This document shows, in pieces, positions 34,180-42,678 of a stretch of DNA of 45,361 nt; positions within the stretch are counted from its first letter, which is position 1; each line of letters starts with the position of its first letter. The notes under the pieces are model-generated. The model worked only from the letters and a program-made list of their open reading frames with translations. It did not search any database and had not been told where the DNA came from. The stretch is from Eubacteriales Family XIII. Incertae Sedis bacterium. GTDB lineage: Bacteria; Bacillota; Clostridia; Peptostreptococcales; Anaerovoracaceae. The stretch is taken from contig JAISMX010000055.1 in assembly GCA_031276515.1 (NCBI GenBank), positions 1-45,361 on the forward strand, in the 5' to 3' direction. The position numbers and the translations under genes are program-made.

Positions 34180-34839
34180 TTGAAACGATGGAGGCCGGTC
34201 TTGGGCGTGTTGCTGGCGCTTTTCGCCGTCGCGGGGCTCGTGTTCTGGGAGACGGAGGGACGCAGTAAGCTGCTCATGGAACTTGTGGTGGTCGCGAGCG
34301 CGGACATGCGCGCGGGTACGCTCGTGCGGGAGGACATGCTCACCGCCGCGCTGATTCCCAAGGACGGCGTGTTGGAGAATGCTTTTCGCGCGGGGAGCGA
34401 AAGCGAGATCGTGGGAAAGAGGACGGCGTGGCCCATCTCCGCGCGGCAGCAGATATCGTCGGACGCCTTCGCGCCCGAGGAGGATTACCTGAAGAAGGGG
34501 GAAGCCTTCTTCGTGATACCGGCCGCGTGGATAGCGATGCGCAGCAGCGCGCTGCGGCGCGGCGATACGGTGGAGATCGCGTCCGCGCTCGGCGACGGGG
34601 CCGGCTTCGGCCGCTACAGGCTGGCTTTTGTGAAGGACGCGGACGAACTGGAGGTGCGCGACATGCCGGCGGGCGGCGAGGCGCTTCCGGGCGCGCTTTC
34701 GCTCGGGGAGCGCACGGACGCGAACGCGATGATCGACCACGTGGAAATCATCGCGACCAAGGGAGCTTACGAGGCGATACGGGTCTACGCCGAGAGCGCG
34801 CTCGCGCCTTCGCTCCTGTTGATTCAAAGGGAGGAATGA
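34180..34839 (+). CDS. CpaB-like SAF-domain protein
   Basis: 219 residues with one N-terminal membrane helix (about 8-25), then a SAF domain (ADMRAGTLVREDMLTAALIPKD split over about 41-65) as in CpaB/RcpC and FlgA. In Tad pilus systems CpaB is an envelope component that helps assembly. The start is TTG 34180 with AAAGGAGA seven bases upstream; an upstream in-frame region crosses the promoter and is not coding. It is the first gene of the operon and ends three bases before the next. Confidence 0.75.
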   Translation: MKRWRPVLGVLLALFAVAGLVFWETEGRSKLLMELVVVASADMRAGTLVREDMLTAALIPKDGVLENAFRAGSESEIVGKRTAWPISARQQISSDAFAPEEDYLKKGEAFFVIPAAWIAMRSSALRRGDTVEIASALGDGAGFGRYRLAFVKDADELEVRDMPAGGEALPGALSLGERTDANAMIDHVEIIATKGAYEAIRVYAESALAPSLLLIQREE

Positions 34840-34842
34840 GGC

Positions 34843-35619
34843 TTGAGCGAATATTTCATATTTCACGGGATCGATCACAAGGTGGGAACCACGATGGTCG
34901 CGCTGTCGGTGGCGGAAGCTCTCGCGGAAAGGCTGCCCGAAAAAAAAGTGCTGTTTCTGGCGCTGAACGGGCGCGAAAGCGCGGAGTACGTGCGCGCGGG
35001 CGCGGAGAGCGTGGACGCGCTGAAAAGCCGGCTCGAAAGCAGGCTGCTCGGCGAGGAGGAATTGATCGCGCACTGCTTTTGCGCCAAGAACCTGTATGCG
35101 CTCGGAGGCATCGCAAACGAGGAGGATGAGCGCTACTACATGCCCGAGGCGGCTTCGTTTCTGCTGGACGTGGCCGGACGCGCCTTCGATTTCGTCGTCG
35201 CGGACGGCGGCAACCGCCTGGACAACGGCCTCGCCTTCGGCGCGCTGCTGTACGACGCGAACCGCTTTCTCGTGCTGACGCAGCAGGAGACGGCGTTGGC
35301 GCGCTGGGAGAAGCGCAAGGCTCTCTACGAGCGGCTCTGCGTCATGCCGAAAGCCTATGTCCTGAACAATTACGTCGAAAAGGACATCTATCCGGCGGAT
35401 TACGTGGCGCGCAGATTCGAGGAGGAGCGAGAGAGGTTTCACTGCGTGCGCTTTGTCCAAGGCGGGCGCCGGGCCGAGATAGAGCGCAAAACACTGTGGG
35501 CGAGCGCGGCCGACGGCTTCGCCGACGACATCGCGGCGCTGGCCGGCGCGCTGACGGGCGAGACCGCGGACGCGTTCGCCGCGCGCAAGAGGAGGCGGCG
35601 TTGGAAAAGTTTTATATAG
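34843..35619 (+). CDS. CpaE/MinD-like P-loop protein
   Basis: 258 residues resembling the ParA/MinD-type ATPase CpaE of Tad systems, which localises the pilus machine. The N-terminal nucleotide loop is divergent: GIDHKVGTTMV (9-19) lacks the lysine that normally follows the second glycine, the KVGTT form. VVADGG (about 124) matches the Walker B-type strand. No receiver domain precedes it, unlike proteobacterial CpaE. TTG start with GGGAGG upstream. Its 3' end overlaps the CpaF-like gene by 19 bases. Confidence 0.7.
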   Translation: MSEYFIFHGIDHKVGTTMVALSVAEALAERLPEKKVLFLALNGRESAEYVRAGAESVDALKSRLESRLLGEEELIAHCFCAKNLYALGGIANEEDERYYMPEAASFLLDVAGRAFDFVVADGGNRLDNGLAFGALLYDANRFLVLTQQETALARWEKRKALYERLCVMPKAYVLNNYVEKDIYPADYVARRFEEERERFHCVRFVQGGRRAEIERKTLWASAADGFADDIAALAGALTGETADAFAARKRRRRWKSFI

Positions 35620-36962
35620 AACGCTATCTGGCGGAGCAATCGCCGCGAGACCAAGAAGCCCTGAGCTTCGCGGGCATCTGCGAGAAGATCGAGGCCGAAT
35701 TCCGGCGGGAGTGGGAGGAAGAGCGGAACGACGCGCACAGGATCATCGAGATTCAGAAGCGCGCCATCATCGGCTATGAAAAAGAGGTCGCCTATTTCAA
35801 GAACAAGATAACGGGCTTGCTGCGCAGGTTCAAGGGCGAGAAGACCGCCTTTCCGAGCTGGTATCCCTCTCTGACGGACGCCGTCTACCACGAGAATTGG
35901 GGTTTGGCCGGCATGGCGGAATGGTTCGCGGGCGCGTTCTCGGAAAGCGGCTCCGCGAAGATCATCGGGGATCGAATCTATTTTCTGGAGGACGGCGCCA
36001 TGCGCCTGAAGCCGCAGCGGATCGGTTTTGAGCGGCGAGAGCAGATGGTGCGCGCCTTTCTGCTGATGACGCCCGACGAGCGCCTCGACAAGGAATTTCA
36101 CGAGGTGTACATGCTGGACGGAACGCGCGTGACGATATTTCGCGGCGGCATGACCAAGTCCGGGCAGGACGCGATCATATTCAGGCGCTACATCATACCG
36201 AATTACAGCTTCGAGGAACAGGCGGCACGGGGTTCCATCCCGGCCGAGGCGGTGGATTTTTTCAAGAGCATGGTGCGCGTGGGCTACAACGTGGCATTCT
36301 GCGGCCCCGTTCGCTCGGCGAAGACCACCTTTCTCTCCACGTGGCAGAGCTGCGAGGACGAGCGGCTCGAGGGCGTGATGGTGGAAACGGATCCCGAGAT
36401 TCCGCTGCACCGCCTGATGCCAAACGCGCCGATCATACAGCTGATCGCGGATCACGAAAAGCTGCGGAACATCTCGAAGAACCTGCTGCGCAGCGACGCG
36501 GACTATTTCATCCTGGCGGAGGCGCGGGACGGCGTCGCGCTGGACACGGCGGTTCGCATGGCGCGCAAGGGAACGCGCCGCATGAAGCTCACCTTTCACA
36601 CGCGCGATCCCATGAGCTTCGCGCACGACGTCGCCGTGGAGATCGTGCGGACCATGGGCGGCGACATAGAGGAAACGGCGCGCAGGGTCGCGGGCGGTTT
36701 CGACTACGTGTTCCACTTCGTTCAGCTCAAGAACAGGGGGCAAAAGAGGCTGCGCGGCATCTACGAGCTGGGCCTCGATCCCGAGAGCCGCCGCGTCGCG
36801 ATGACACAGATCTGCGGCTACGCACACGCGGAGGATCGCTGGGTATGGCGCCATCACATCGGCGCGGACAAGCGGGCCGCCGGCGAGGAGGAGGACGCGG
36901 AGGCGTTTCGCCGCTTCGACGCGGCGCTGCGCGGGCTTGCGGAAGGAGGCGGCGCGTCATGA
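35601..36962 (+). CDS. CpaF/TadA-like secretion ATPase
   Basis: 453-residue type II/IV secretion ATPase that should power pilus assembly or secretion. GPVRSAKTT (235-243) is the Walker A loop with Ala240 where Gly is normal before Lys241. ILAEARDG stands where GEVRG occurs in CpaF, and TFHTRDP gives the His-box. The start is TTG 35601 (AGGAGG five bases upstream), inside the end of the previous gene; the longer frame upstream is arginine-rich shadow sequence. ATGA overlap with the next gene. Overall divergence is high, but the context as first membrane-machine ATPase is clear. Confidence 0.82.
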   Translation: MEKFYIERYLAEQSPRDQEALSFAGICEKIEAEFRREWEEERNDAHRIIEIQKRAIIGYEKEVAYFKNKITGLLRRFKGEKTAFPSWYPSLTDAVYHENWGLAGMAEWFAGAFSESGSAKIIGDRIYFLEDGAMRLKPQRIGFERREQMVRAFLLMTPDERLDKEFHEVYMLDGTRVTIFRGGMTKSGQDAIIFRRYIIPNYSFEEQAARGSIPAEAVDFFKSMVRVGYNVAFCGPVRSAKTTFLSTWQSCEDERLEGVMVETDPEIPLHRLMPNAPIIQLIADHEKLRNISKNLLRSDADYFILAEARDGVALDTAVRMARKGTRRMKLTFHTRDPMSFAHDVAVEIVRTMGGDIEETARRVAGGFDYVFHFVQLKNRGQKRLRGIYELGLDPESRRVAMTQICGYAHAEDRWVWRHHIGADKRAAGEEEDAEAFRRFDAALRGLAEGGGAS

Positions 36963-37906
36963 TGCGTACGGAGAACATAAGCATATTGATCACGGGGGTA
37001 TTTTACGCGCTGTTCGCGGGCGGGCTGCTGCTGGCGCGTTTCGACCGGTTCAAAACACTGCTCCTGATCATAAGGACGCGGCGCAGACTTCGCGCGGGAA
37101 GCCGCGCCGCGCGCGAGGGGGCCTTGGACGGTCATCTGGGCGGTCTGCTGCACACCGTGTTCAAGCGGAAATACTCGACGAACGCGTTCCGAAGCGTGAG
37201 CGGGCTCATCTTCCTGTGCATGCTGTTCGCGGGATTGCAGAGCATGCGGCCGGCGGCGGCCTCGCTGTTCGCGTTCGCCGTCGCGCTGACGCCCTACTTC
37301 CTGCTCAGGATACGGGCCGAAACGATCAGACGGCGGGGAAGCCTTGAGGGGGAGCGGCTCGTGGCGGCCTTCCTGAACCAATACAGGATCGCGAATTACA
37401 ACGTTTACGAGACCTTGGAAAGATTGGTTGCGAATGGCGCAGGTTTCCGCGTCTGCGCCGGACACATCTTCAAGCTGCTGCTGGAGATCCGAAACGCGGG
37501 AAACGGCGAGAAGCTTCATCGCGCGACGGAGGCCTTCGCAAACGCCATCGACACGAACTGGAGCCGCATGCTGGCCTACAACATCAGGCTCGGCGCCGGC
37601 CGGGGCATGAACGTGTCGCCGGGCATAGAGGACATCCTCGTGCAGCTGCGCGACGCGCGCGCCGGTCTGGAGGAAACGAAGCGCCTGAACGCGGAATCGT
37701 CGCGCATCATAACCTTTTTTGTACCCTTCCTGTACTTCGGCTTGAACGCGATCGCGGTGCGATTTCTCGGCCTTTCCTTTCCGGAGCTGCTGCGGAATCA
37801 GCTGGGTACATCCGAAGGCTTCGCGCTGCTGATCCTGATCGCCCTGCTCTTCGTCGTGAACGTGATCCTGATCGAACTCGTCATGCACAGGAAGATGGAT
37901 TATTGA
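36959..37906 (+). CDS. TadB-like inner-membrane protein
   Basis: 315 residues: a membrane helix at about 8-25, a pair of helices at about 80-120, then a cytoplasmic all-helical T2SSF-like part (LLLEIRNAGNGEKLHRA...LAYNIRLGAGRGMNV) and two C-terminal helices (about 255-310). This is the TadB pattern: platform protein beside the ATPase. It starts within the previous stop (ATGA). The gene next to it encodes the matching TadC-like half. Confidence 0.75.
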   Translation: MMRTENISILITGVFYALFAGGLLLARFDRFKTLLLIIRTRRRLRAGSRAAREGALDGHLGGLLHTVFKRKYSTNAFRSVSGLIFLCMLFAGLQSMRPAAASLFAFAVALTPYFLLRIRAETIRRRGSLEGERLVAAFLNQYRIANYNVYETLERLVANGAGFRVCAGHIFKLLLEIRNAGNGEKLHRATEAFANAIDTNWSRMLAYNIRLGAGRGMNVSPGIEDILVQLRDARAGLEETKRLNAESSRIITFFVPFLYFGLNAIAVRFLGLSFPELLRNQLGTSEGFALLILIALLFVVNVILIELVMHRKMDY

Positions 37907-37925
37907 GAGAGAAAGGAGGGCGCGC

Positions 37926-38573
37926 ATGGAACACATCACCTACTGCGTGTATGCGGTCTGCGCTTTGGCGGCTTGCGCCGCGCGCTGGCTGACGCTGCCG
38001 GTCAGGCGCCGGCTGGCGGTCGTCGAGCGCGGCAGAGAGGGGGCGCGGCGCGCGGGCAAGCGGCTGCGCGCAAGGTTCAAGGAGCTGCGGGAGCGGATGC
38101 TGAAAGACAGAAAGGACAGGGAGATCTACGAGGCCATCAGCTTTCTGCGAAACGTCACGGCCGTGGGCATGAGCGGGAGCATGAGCGCGGATCTCGCGCT
38201 GCAGCGGCTCGCCGAGAGCAAGGGCGTGCTGCAACCCGCCTACGCCAAGACGCTGGGCCTGCTGCGGCTCAACAAGCGGGAGGAGGCCGTCAAGAAATTC
38301 GGGGAAGCGGTCGGCGAGGGAATCGGGCTCGACTTCATCCGCGCCGTCCTGCAATGGGACGACATCGACCCGCAGGAGCTCACCGCGTCGCTGGTCTCCT
38401 ATCAAAGGAGCTTGAAGGAGATGCGCGTCACGGCGCGCAAGAAGCGCGACGAGCTGCTGAGCGATTTGATCTACATCCCCGTGATTGTCAACATATTGCT
38501 CATATTCGTGAATTTCATATTTGTTGCGTATTTCGCGGAGCAGCGGGATATGCTGAGCGACCTGTTTTTTTGA
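37926..38573 (+). CDS. TadC-like inner-membrane protein
   Basis: 215 residues: one N-terminal helix, a basic cytoplasmic helical part with EIYEAISFLRNVTAVGMSGSM, and a single C-terminal hydrophobic segment (about 180-202). It is shorter than usual TadC and looks like a reduced T2SSF-domain partner of the TadB-like protein. AAAGGAGG precedes the ATG. Function in the platform complex is inferred from position. Confidence 0.65.
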   Translation: MEHITYCVYAVCALAACAARWLTLPVRRRLAVVERGREGARRAGKRLRARFKELRERMLKDRKDREIYEAISFLRNVTAVGMSGSMSADLALQRLAESKGVLQPAYAKTLGLLRLNKREEAVKKFGEAVGEGIGLDFIRAVLQWDDIDPQELTASLVSYQRSLKEMRVTARKKRDELLSDLIYIPVIVNILLIFVNFIFVAYFAEQRDMLSDLFF

Positions 38574-38592
38574 GGTAAGAGGAGGTTTTGGC

Positions 38593-38736
38593 GTGAAACA
38601 GACCATTATATTATTGGCAACGGTCATACTGGGCATCGCGATTTCATCGATGATTCTGTCGTTTGGCGAAACGACGCAGAAGATTACGAACGCGACGCAG
38701 GGTGCGATGGAAACGCACCTGATTGTGACGGAGTAG
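38593..38736 (+). CDS. Small membrane peptide, 47 residues (MKQ type 1)
   Basis: GTG start, AGGAGG at 38580-38585 with seven bases to GTG. The product begins MKQTIILLATVILGIAISS, one hydrophobic helix, then a polar tail rich in Thr. No family is recognised. It lies inside the Tad-like operon where pilin or pseudopilin genes usually sit, and its start resembles the next two products. There is no clear prepilin-peptidase site (Gly followed by a Glu five residues later before the helix). Confidence 0.7.
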   Translation: MKQTIILLATVILGIAISSMILSFGETTQKITNATQGAMETHLIVTE

Positions 38737-38738
38737 GC

Positions 38739-38885
38739 ATGAAACAGTTTGTCGTGTTGATTGCGATGCTGGCGCTCGGGCTTGCGATATACGGGATGAT
38801 CGCGGGTCCCGGCGAGCATTCGATGCTGTCGGCGGTGAAGGGGATATGGGTGGAGGAGATCGATCTCCGCACGCGCGAACCCTAA
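38739..38885 (+). CDS. Small membrane peptide, 48 residues (MKQ type 2)
   Basis: Begins MKQFVVLIAMLALGLAIYGM and has an acidic/basic tail (WVEEIDLRTREP). It starts two bases after the preceding stop. One membrane helix; no family recognised. Similarity of its first ten residues to both neighbours suggests tandem duplication of a common membrane anchor. Confidence 0.65.
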   Translation: MKQFVVLIAMLALGLAIYGMIAGPGEHSMLSAVKGIWVEEIDLRTREP

Positions 38886-38900
38886 AAAAGGAAAAAGGAT

Positions 38901-39320
38901 ATGAAGCAGTTTATCGTGTTGGCCGCCGTGCTGCCGCTCATCATGGTGTTCATCATGCAGTTTTCGCTCGAGCAGATGAACCAGGGCAGGATCGCGGCCT
39001 TGCAGGAGCTCGTGTACGGCGCGAAGGAGCGAGCCAAGCAGGAGGGGCGGTTCACGCCCGAGATCAAGTCGGCGCTCGCGCGCGACATCGCGGAGCGCTT
39101 CAAGCTCGACGAGAGCGACATCGTCATCGAAGCGGACAATCGCGTGAAATACAGGCGCAACGACTTCGACGAGCGCGAGATGATCGCGTACAGGGTCGAG
39201 GTTCCCATCGAGAGAATCATGGCGGGAAACAGGCTGATGGGGATATCCGACGAAGAAAACGCGGGCCGTTACGTCATAGAGGGCAGCACGGCCAGCGAGA
39301 GGCTGCGTGACGAGCCATGA
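38901..39320 (+). CDS. Membrane-anchored protein of the Tad-like operon, 139 residues
   Basis: Begins MKQFIVLAAVLPLIMVFIM, like the two tiny proteins before it, then a soluble domain of about 115 residues with charged helices and a beta-rich part (IVIEADNRVKYRRND). It may be a TadE/pseudopilin-like minor subunit. AAAAAGGA precedes the ATG. ATGA overlap with the next gene. Confidence 0.75.
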   Translation: MKQFIVLAAVLPLIMVFIMQFSLEQMNQGRIAALQELVYGAKERAKQEGRFTPEIKSALARDIAERFKLDESDIVIEADNRVKYRRNDFDEREMIAYRVEVPIERIMAGNRLMGISDEENAGRYVIEGSTASERLRDEP

Positions 39321-39769
39321 AGATTTTAATTGTGTTTATGGGCATGCTGCTGATCTGCGCGGCCTTCGTGTTCTACCAGAACGACATGGGACGCTACGCG
39401 CGCGCGCAGACCGCCCTGAAGGCGCTCGCCGAGGAATGCGCCGCCGGCGCCGCGCTCTACTTCGACGAGACGGCCTACGCCGAAGGCCGCACGGTCTTCA
39501 ACGAGACCGAGGGCCGCGCCTATATCTCCCACATGCTGGCGAACTCCCGCGTTCCGGCGCCGGATGTCGGGGCCGCCGGTCTCATTGCCGCCTCCGTGTC
39601 GTTTTACGACGACAGGGGCGCCTACGGCGTAAGCGCCGGCCCCTACGGCGTCATCAGGCATCCCTCCGTCGTCGTGCGGCTGCGCGTCGCGACCGAGGAC
39701 ATCTTTCGGCTGCCCTTTCTGACCGTGACGGCGCTCGAACGCGAGGCCATGTACGAGCTGCCGAATTGA
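39317..39769 (+). CDS. TadE/F-like pseudopilin candidate, 150 residues
   Basis: Starts with an uncleaved-looking hydrophobic helix (MKILIVFMGMLLICAAFVFY), followed by an extracytoplasmic domain, with ARAQTALKALAEECAAGAAL resembling the start of TadE-like proteins. It overlaps the previous gene by four bases and is the last gene of the operon, 17 bases before a strong terminator. Confidence 0.7.
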   Translation: MKILIVFMGMLLICAAFVFYQNDMGRYARAQTALKALAEECAAGAALYFDETAYAEGRTVFNETEGRAYISHMLANSRVPAPDVGAAGLIAASVSFYDDRGAYGVSAGPYGVIRHPSVVVRLRVATEDIFRLPFLTVTALEREAMYELPN

Positions 39770-39786
39770 TGGGAGAGCGAAGAACA

Positions 39787-39826
39787 AAAACGCAAAAGGA
39801 CGCCGGGAAGCGCCCTTTTGCGTTTT
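39787..39826. terminator. Two-way intrinsic terminator
   Basis: Seventeen-base arms (39787-39803 and 39810-39826) with one mismatch and a six-base loop. The T-run is better on the minus strand, so it originally may have ended the minus-strand gene whose tail remains at 39843-39990; it also closes the Tad-like operon. Confidence 0.85.
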
Positions 39827-39842
39827 GGCTCGCTTATTGCTT

Positions 39843-39990
39843 TTATTGCTTCGGTTCGGGATCGGCCGCTTCGCCCGTCTCGCTTGCCTCGGCCTCGGGA
39901 AGTTCCGGTTCGGCGCTCGCGAGCGCAAGAAGGAAGCGGTGCAGGACGGCGGCCGCCGGAGCGGTGTCGGCTACGATTTCAAAAAGTCGT
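39843..39990 (-). pseudogene. Remnant C-terminal end of an unidentified minus-strand gene
   Basis: The minus frame is open for 48 codons with no ATG/GTG/TTG start. It ends in a low-complexity acidic tail (SAEPELPEAEASETGEAA...) and TAA, followed by a strong minus-strand terminator. That is the ending of a real gene whose 5' part is lost. The origin is not recognisable. Confidence 0.4.
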
Positions 39991-40054
39991 TATTGTTTTT
40001 GTGATTAACTTCAAAAAGTCATTGCACTTTTAGTTTAAATCGCATAAAACAAAA

Positions 40055-40079
40055 TACCCTGCGGCAAGACCACGGGGTA
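40055..40079 (-). terminator. Terminator of the nrdDG-ATPase operon
   Basis: On the minus strand TACCCCGTGG pairs with CCGCAGGGTA around TCTTG and runs into TTTTGTTTT. It lies about 70 bases after the ATPase stop. Confidence 0.75.
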
Positions 40080-40149
40080 ATGGGGGATGTGGGCAGTTTG
40101 TTACGAGAGGATGCTTCAAATCGCGGGACGGGAATACCCGTAAATGTCG

Positions 40150-41907
40150 TCAATCGTCCCGTTCCTCGCGCAGGATGTTCTCGCGGCAGAGCTCTATCAC
40201 CTCCCGCGTCGTGACGGCGTTCTCGAACACGTGCCGCGACATGCGGTTCGCGGCCGTCGTGTAGAAGCCGTTGCCCGAAAAAAAAGCGCCCGGCTCGCCC
40301 GACGCGACGACGCCGCCGTCGAAGAAAAGCGCGCAGACGTCCGCGTGCTTCGCGCAGAATTCAACGTCGTGCGAGACCATCAGAACGGTTTTTCCTCGAG
40401 ACAGCAAGGCCCGCAGGATTACGGCGAAACGCTCCTTGAAATGATTGTCGAGTCCCTTGGTGGGTTCGTCAAGAAGCAGTATCTTCGATTCCCAAAGCAG
40501 CGTCATGCCCAGCGCGGCGCGTTGCCGTTCGCCCGCCGAAAGCTCGCCCGGCGCGCGGCCGAGCAGGTCGTCCAGCGTCAAAAGCGCCGTGATTCCCGCG
40601 ATCTTCCCCTCTTTTTCGTCCCGCTCGAATGCGCTTCCGTCCGGCTTTACGCGCGCATCAAGCACGGACATGAGATTTTGCATGACCGTCCCTTCCGCGA
40701 ACAGGCTGTCCTGGTTTTGCGGCAGCAGACTCACGGCGCGCGAGACGCGATCCTTCGCCGAGAGTTTTTTGATGTCGCTGCCGTTTATGAGTATCTTGCC
40801 CCTGTATGGGCCGAGCAGACCGCCGATCAGCTTGACGGCCGTGCTCTTTCCGACCCCGTTTCCTCCGACGATGCAAAAGAGCTTTTCTCTCGGAACCGTC
40901 AAGTTGAGTTCCTTGATCACATCGCGGTCGCCCTTGCCGTAGCGGAAGCTCAGGTCCCTGAGCTCGACGGCGGGGTCGCCGCTCTCGTCCGCCGCGCGAG
41001 GGCGGTCGACGGAACGCTTTGAGGGGGGCCGCTCGTGAAACAGATCCGACAGCCATTCCCTGCCGTCCCGCACCGTGATGGGAAAGCCCATGCTGCGCAG
41101 CGAACCCGTTTCGGCGCGCCGCCATTTGACCGCCGCGTCCCGTTCGAGCTCCAGAAACACCTGCATGGGCGCCGGCATCGCGAGCACCATGTCGTGTCCG
41201 AGCTGCAAAAGCGTGACGCCCACGCGCTTGGGCGGCGCGTCGACGATCACCTTTCCGCGATCCAATACGACGGCCCTGTCGGACATCGGAAAGACCTCCT
41301 CCAAGCGCTGTTCGGAGATGACGACCGCCGTTCCCGTCTCCCTGTTGATTTTCTTCACCGCGTCGAGGAAATCCCGTGCGGCGATGGGATCGAGCTGTGC
41401 GGTCGGTTCGTCCAAGAGCAGAATTTCCGGCTGCAAAGACATCGCGGAGGCGAGCGCAAGCATCTGCTTCTGACCGCCGGAAAGCGTGGAAACGTCTTGG
41501 TGATACCAGGATTGTATACCGAAGAAACTGACCATTTCGGCCACGCGGAGCAACACGGCGCGCTCGGGAAGACCGAGCGCGAGCAGTCCCGCGGAAAGCT
41601 CGCTTCGCACCGATTGCGCTGCGATTTGGCTGTCCGGATCCTGCATGACGTGACCGATGCGCCGCAGTTGTTCCAGCGGCGGAATCATCTCGACGGGACG
41701 ACCGAAAAAGGTGATGCGACCGCTGCGCACGCCGGGCGGAGTCAGCATCGTTTTCAGATTGCGCAGAAGTGTGCTCTTTCCGCTTCCGGACTTGCCGCAG
41801 AGCGTGACAAACTCGCCCGCGCGGACGACGAGGTCTACATTGTCCAAGGCGGGCGATTTACGGCCGTGATATGTGAATGCAAATCGCTTGATCTCAAACG
41901 CGTCCAT
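40150..41907 (-). CDS. Fused ECF-type ABC transporter ATPase (two ATPase domains)
   Basis: 585 residues with two complete ABC domains. N-terminal: Walker A GKSGSGKST, signature LSGGQKQ, Walker B ILLLDEPT. C-terminal: Walker A GGNGVGKST, signature LSAGERQ, Walker B ILLLDEPT. This is the EcfA1-EcfA2 fusion (YkoD-like) that drives vitamin or metal uptake by energy-coupling-factor transporters. Start at ATG 41907 with CGGAGG upstream; an extension of 11 residues is possible. No T or S component is in the window, so partners must be elsewhere. It lies 36 bases after nrdG and appears co-transcribed. Confidence 0.88.
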   Translation of the reverse strand: MDAFEIKRFAFTYHGRKSPALDNVDLVVRAGEFVTLCGKSGSGKSTLLRNLKTMLTPPGVRSGRITFFGRPVEMIPPLEQLRRIGHVMQDPDSQIAAQSVRSELSAGLLALGLPERAVLLRVAEMVSFFGIQSWYHQDVSTLSGGQKQMLALASAMSLQPEILLLDEPTAQLDPIAARDFLDAVKKINRETGTAVVISEQRLEEVFPMSDRAVVLDRGKVIVDAPPKRVGVTLLQLGHDMVLAMPAPMQVFLELERDAAVKWRRAETGSLRSMGFPITVRDGREWLSDLFHERPPSKRSVDRPRAADESGDPAVELRDLSFRYGKGDRDVIKELNLTVPREKLFCIVGGNGVGKSTAVKLIGGLLGPYRGKILINGSDIKKLSAKDRVSRAVSLLPQNQDSLFAEGTVMQNLMSVLDARVKPDGSAFERDEKEGKIAGITALLTLDDLLGRAPGELSAGERQRAALGMTLLWESKILLLDEPTKGLDNHFKERFAVILRALLSRGKTVLMVSHDVEFCAKHADVCALFFDGGVVASGEPGAFFSGNGFYTTAANRMSRHVFENAVTTREVIELCRENILREERDD

Positions 41908-41943
41908 GCGCGGCGCCTCCGGTGTCGTTCGACACTTCACACT

Positions 41944-42672
41944 TCAAAGCCGCACGCTCACATTGGGTTGCGCGTAGCGCACGGCGACCGCCAGATCGTG
42001 CAACTCTCCGGGCATGTACGGGCGGCCCGCGTCCGGAGCCATGATGCGAAACTTGCCGTTCTCTTTCACGAATACCGGCCTGTACAGCTGCAACACGAAA
42101 CGCTTGAGCCTCGGCAGCGATTCCGCCATTTCCGCGAGCTTTTTCTCCGTGATCTGCGGTATCATCGTCACGCGGACCTCGTACTCGACGTCGCTATTGC
42201 GCAACAGTTCAAAGGTTTCGAAAAGCCCCTCGCCCCCCAAGGCGCCGGCGCCGCAGATCGCGTCGTACATGGAAAGCGGCGCCTTGTAGTCCACGGCCAC
42301 GAAATCGAGCAGCTTGTCGCTCAACATGGTACGCAAAACCGCCGGTCTGCTGCCGTTCGTGTCCAGCTTGACGCGGTAGCCGAGTTTTTTCAGGCCTCGC
42401 GCAAAGGAATACAGGCCGCCTTGCAGACTCGCCTCTCCGCCGGAAAGCACGATGCCGTCCAGAAGTCCGCCGCGCCTCCGCAGGAAGGATAGCACCGACT
42501 CTATGGGGACGATCGGAGGGTCGTGCAAAATATCCCTATTATGGCAATAATAGCAATCATAATTGCACCCCGCAAAGAACAGCACAGCCGACAGGCAACC
42601 GGGGAAATCCAAGGTGCTGCTTTTCTGCATCCCCGCGATGCGCAGCTTTTTTTCAAATGGCAATACGGTCAT
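41944..42672 (-). CDS. nrdG: Anaerobic ribonucleotide reductase activating protein
   Basis: 242-residue radical-SAM enzyme that makes the glycyl radical on the class III reductase. CNYDCYYC gives the CxxxCxxC cluster ligands (Cys36, 40, 43), and LSGGEASLQ is the SAM-binding GGE motif. It is longer than the roughly 155-residue E. coli form and resembles the NrdG2/PflA-like form frequent in Clostridia. It begins six bases after nrdD and works with it under anaerobic conditions. Confidence 0.92.
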   Translation of the reverse strand: MTVLPFEKKLRIAGMQKSSTLDFPGCLSAVLFFAGCNYDCYYCHNRDILHDPPIVPIESVLSFLRRRGGLLDGIVLSGGEASLQGGLYSFARGLKKLGYRVKLDTNGSRPAVLRTMLSDKLLDFVAVDYKAPLSMYDAICGAGALGGEGLFETFELLRNSDVEYEVRVTMIPQITEKKLAEMAESLPRLKRFVLQLYRPVFVKENGKFRIMAPDAGRPYMPGELHDLAVAVRYAQPNVSVRL

Positions 42673-42678
42673 GATTGT

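Larger units (their letters stand above)
39770..40149. other. Gap with two terminators and a gene remnant
   Basis: 380 bases between convergent operons. It contains a two-way terminator (39787-39826), a start-less minus-strand gene tail (39843-39990), a direct repeat TTCAAAAAGTC (39979-39989 and 40011-40021) and the minus-strand terminator at 40055-40079. Confidence 0.55.
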
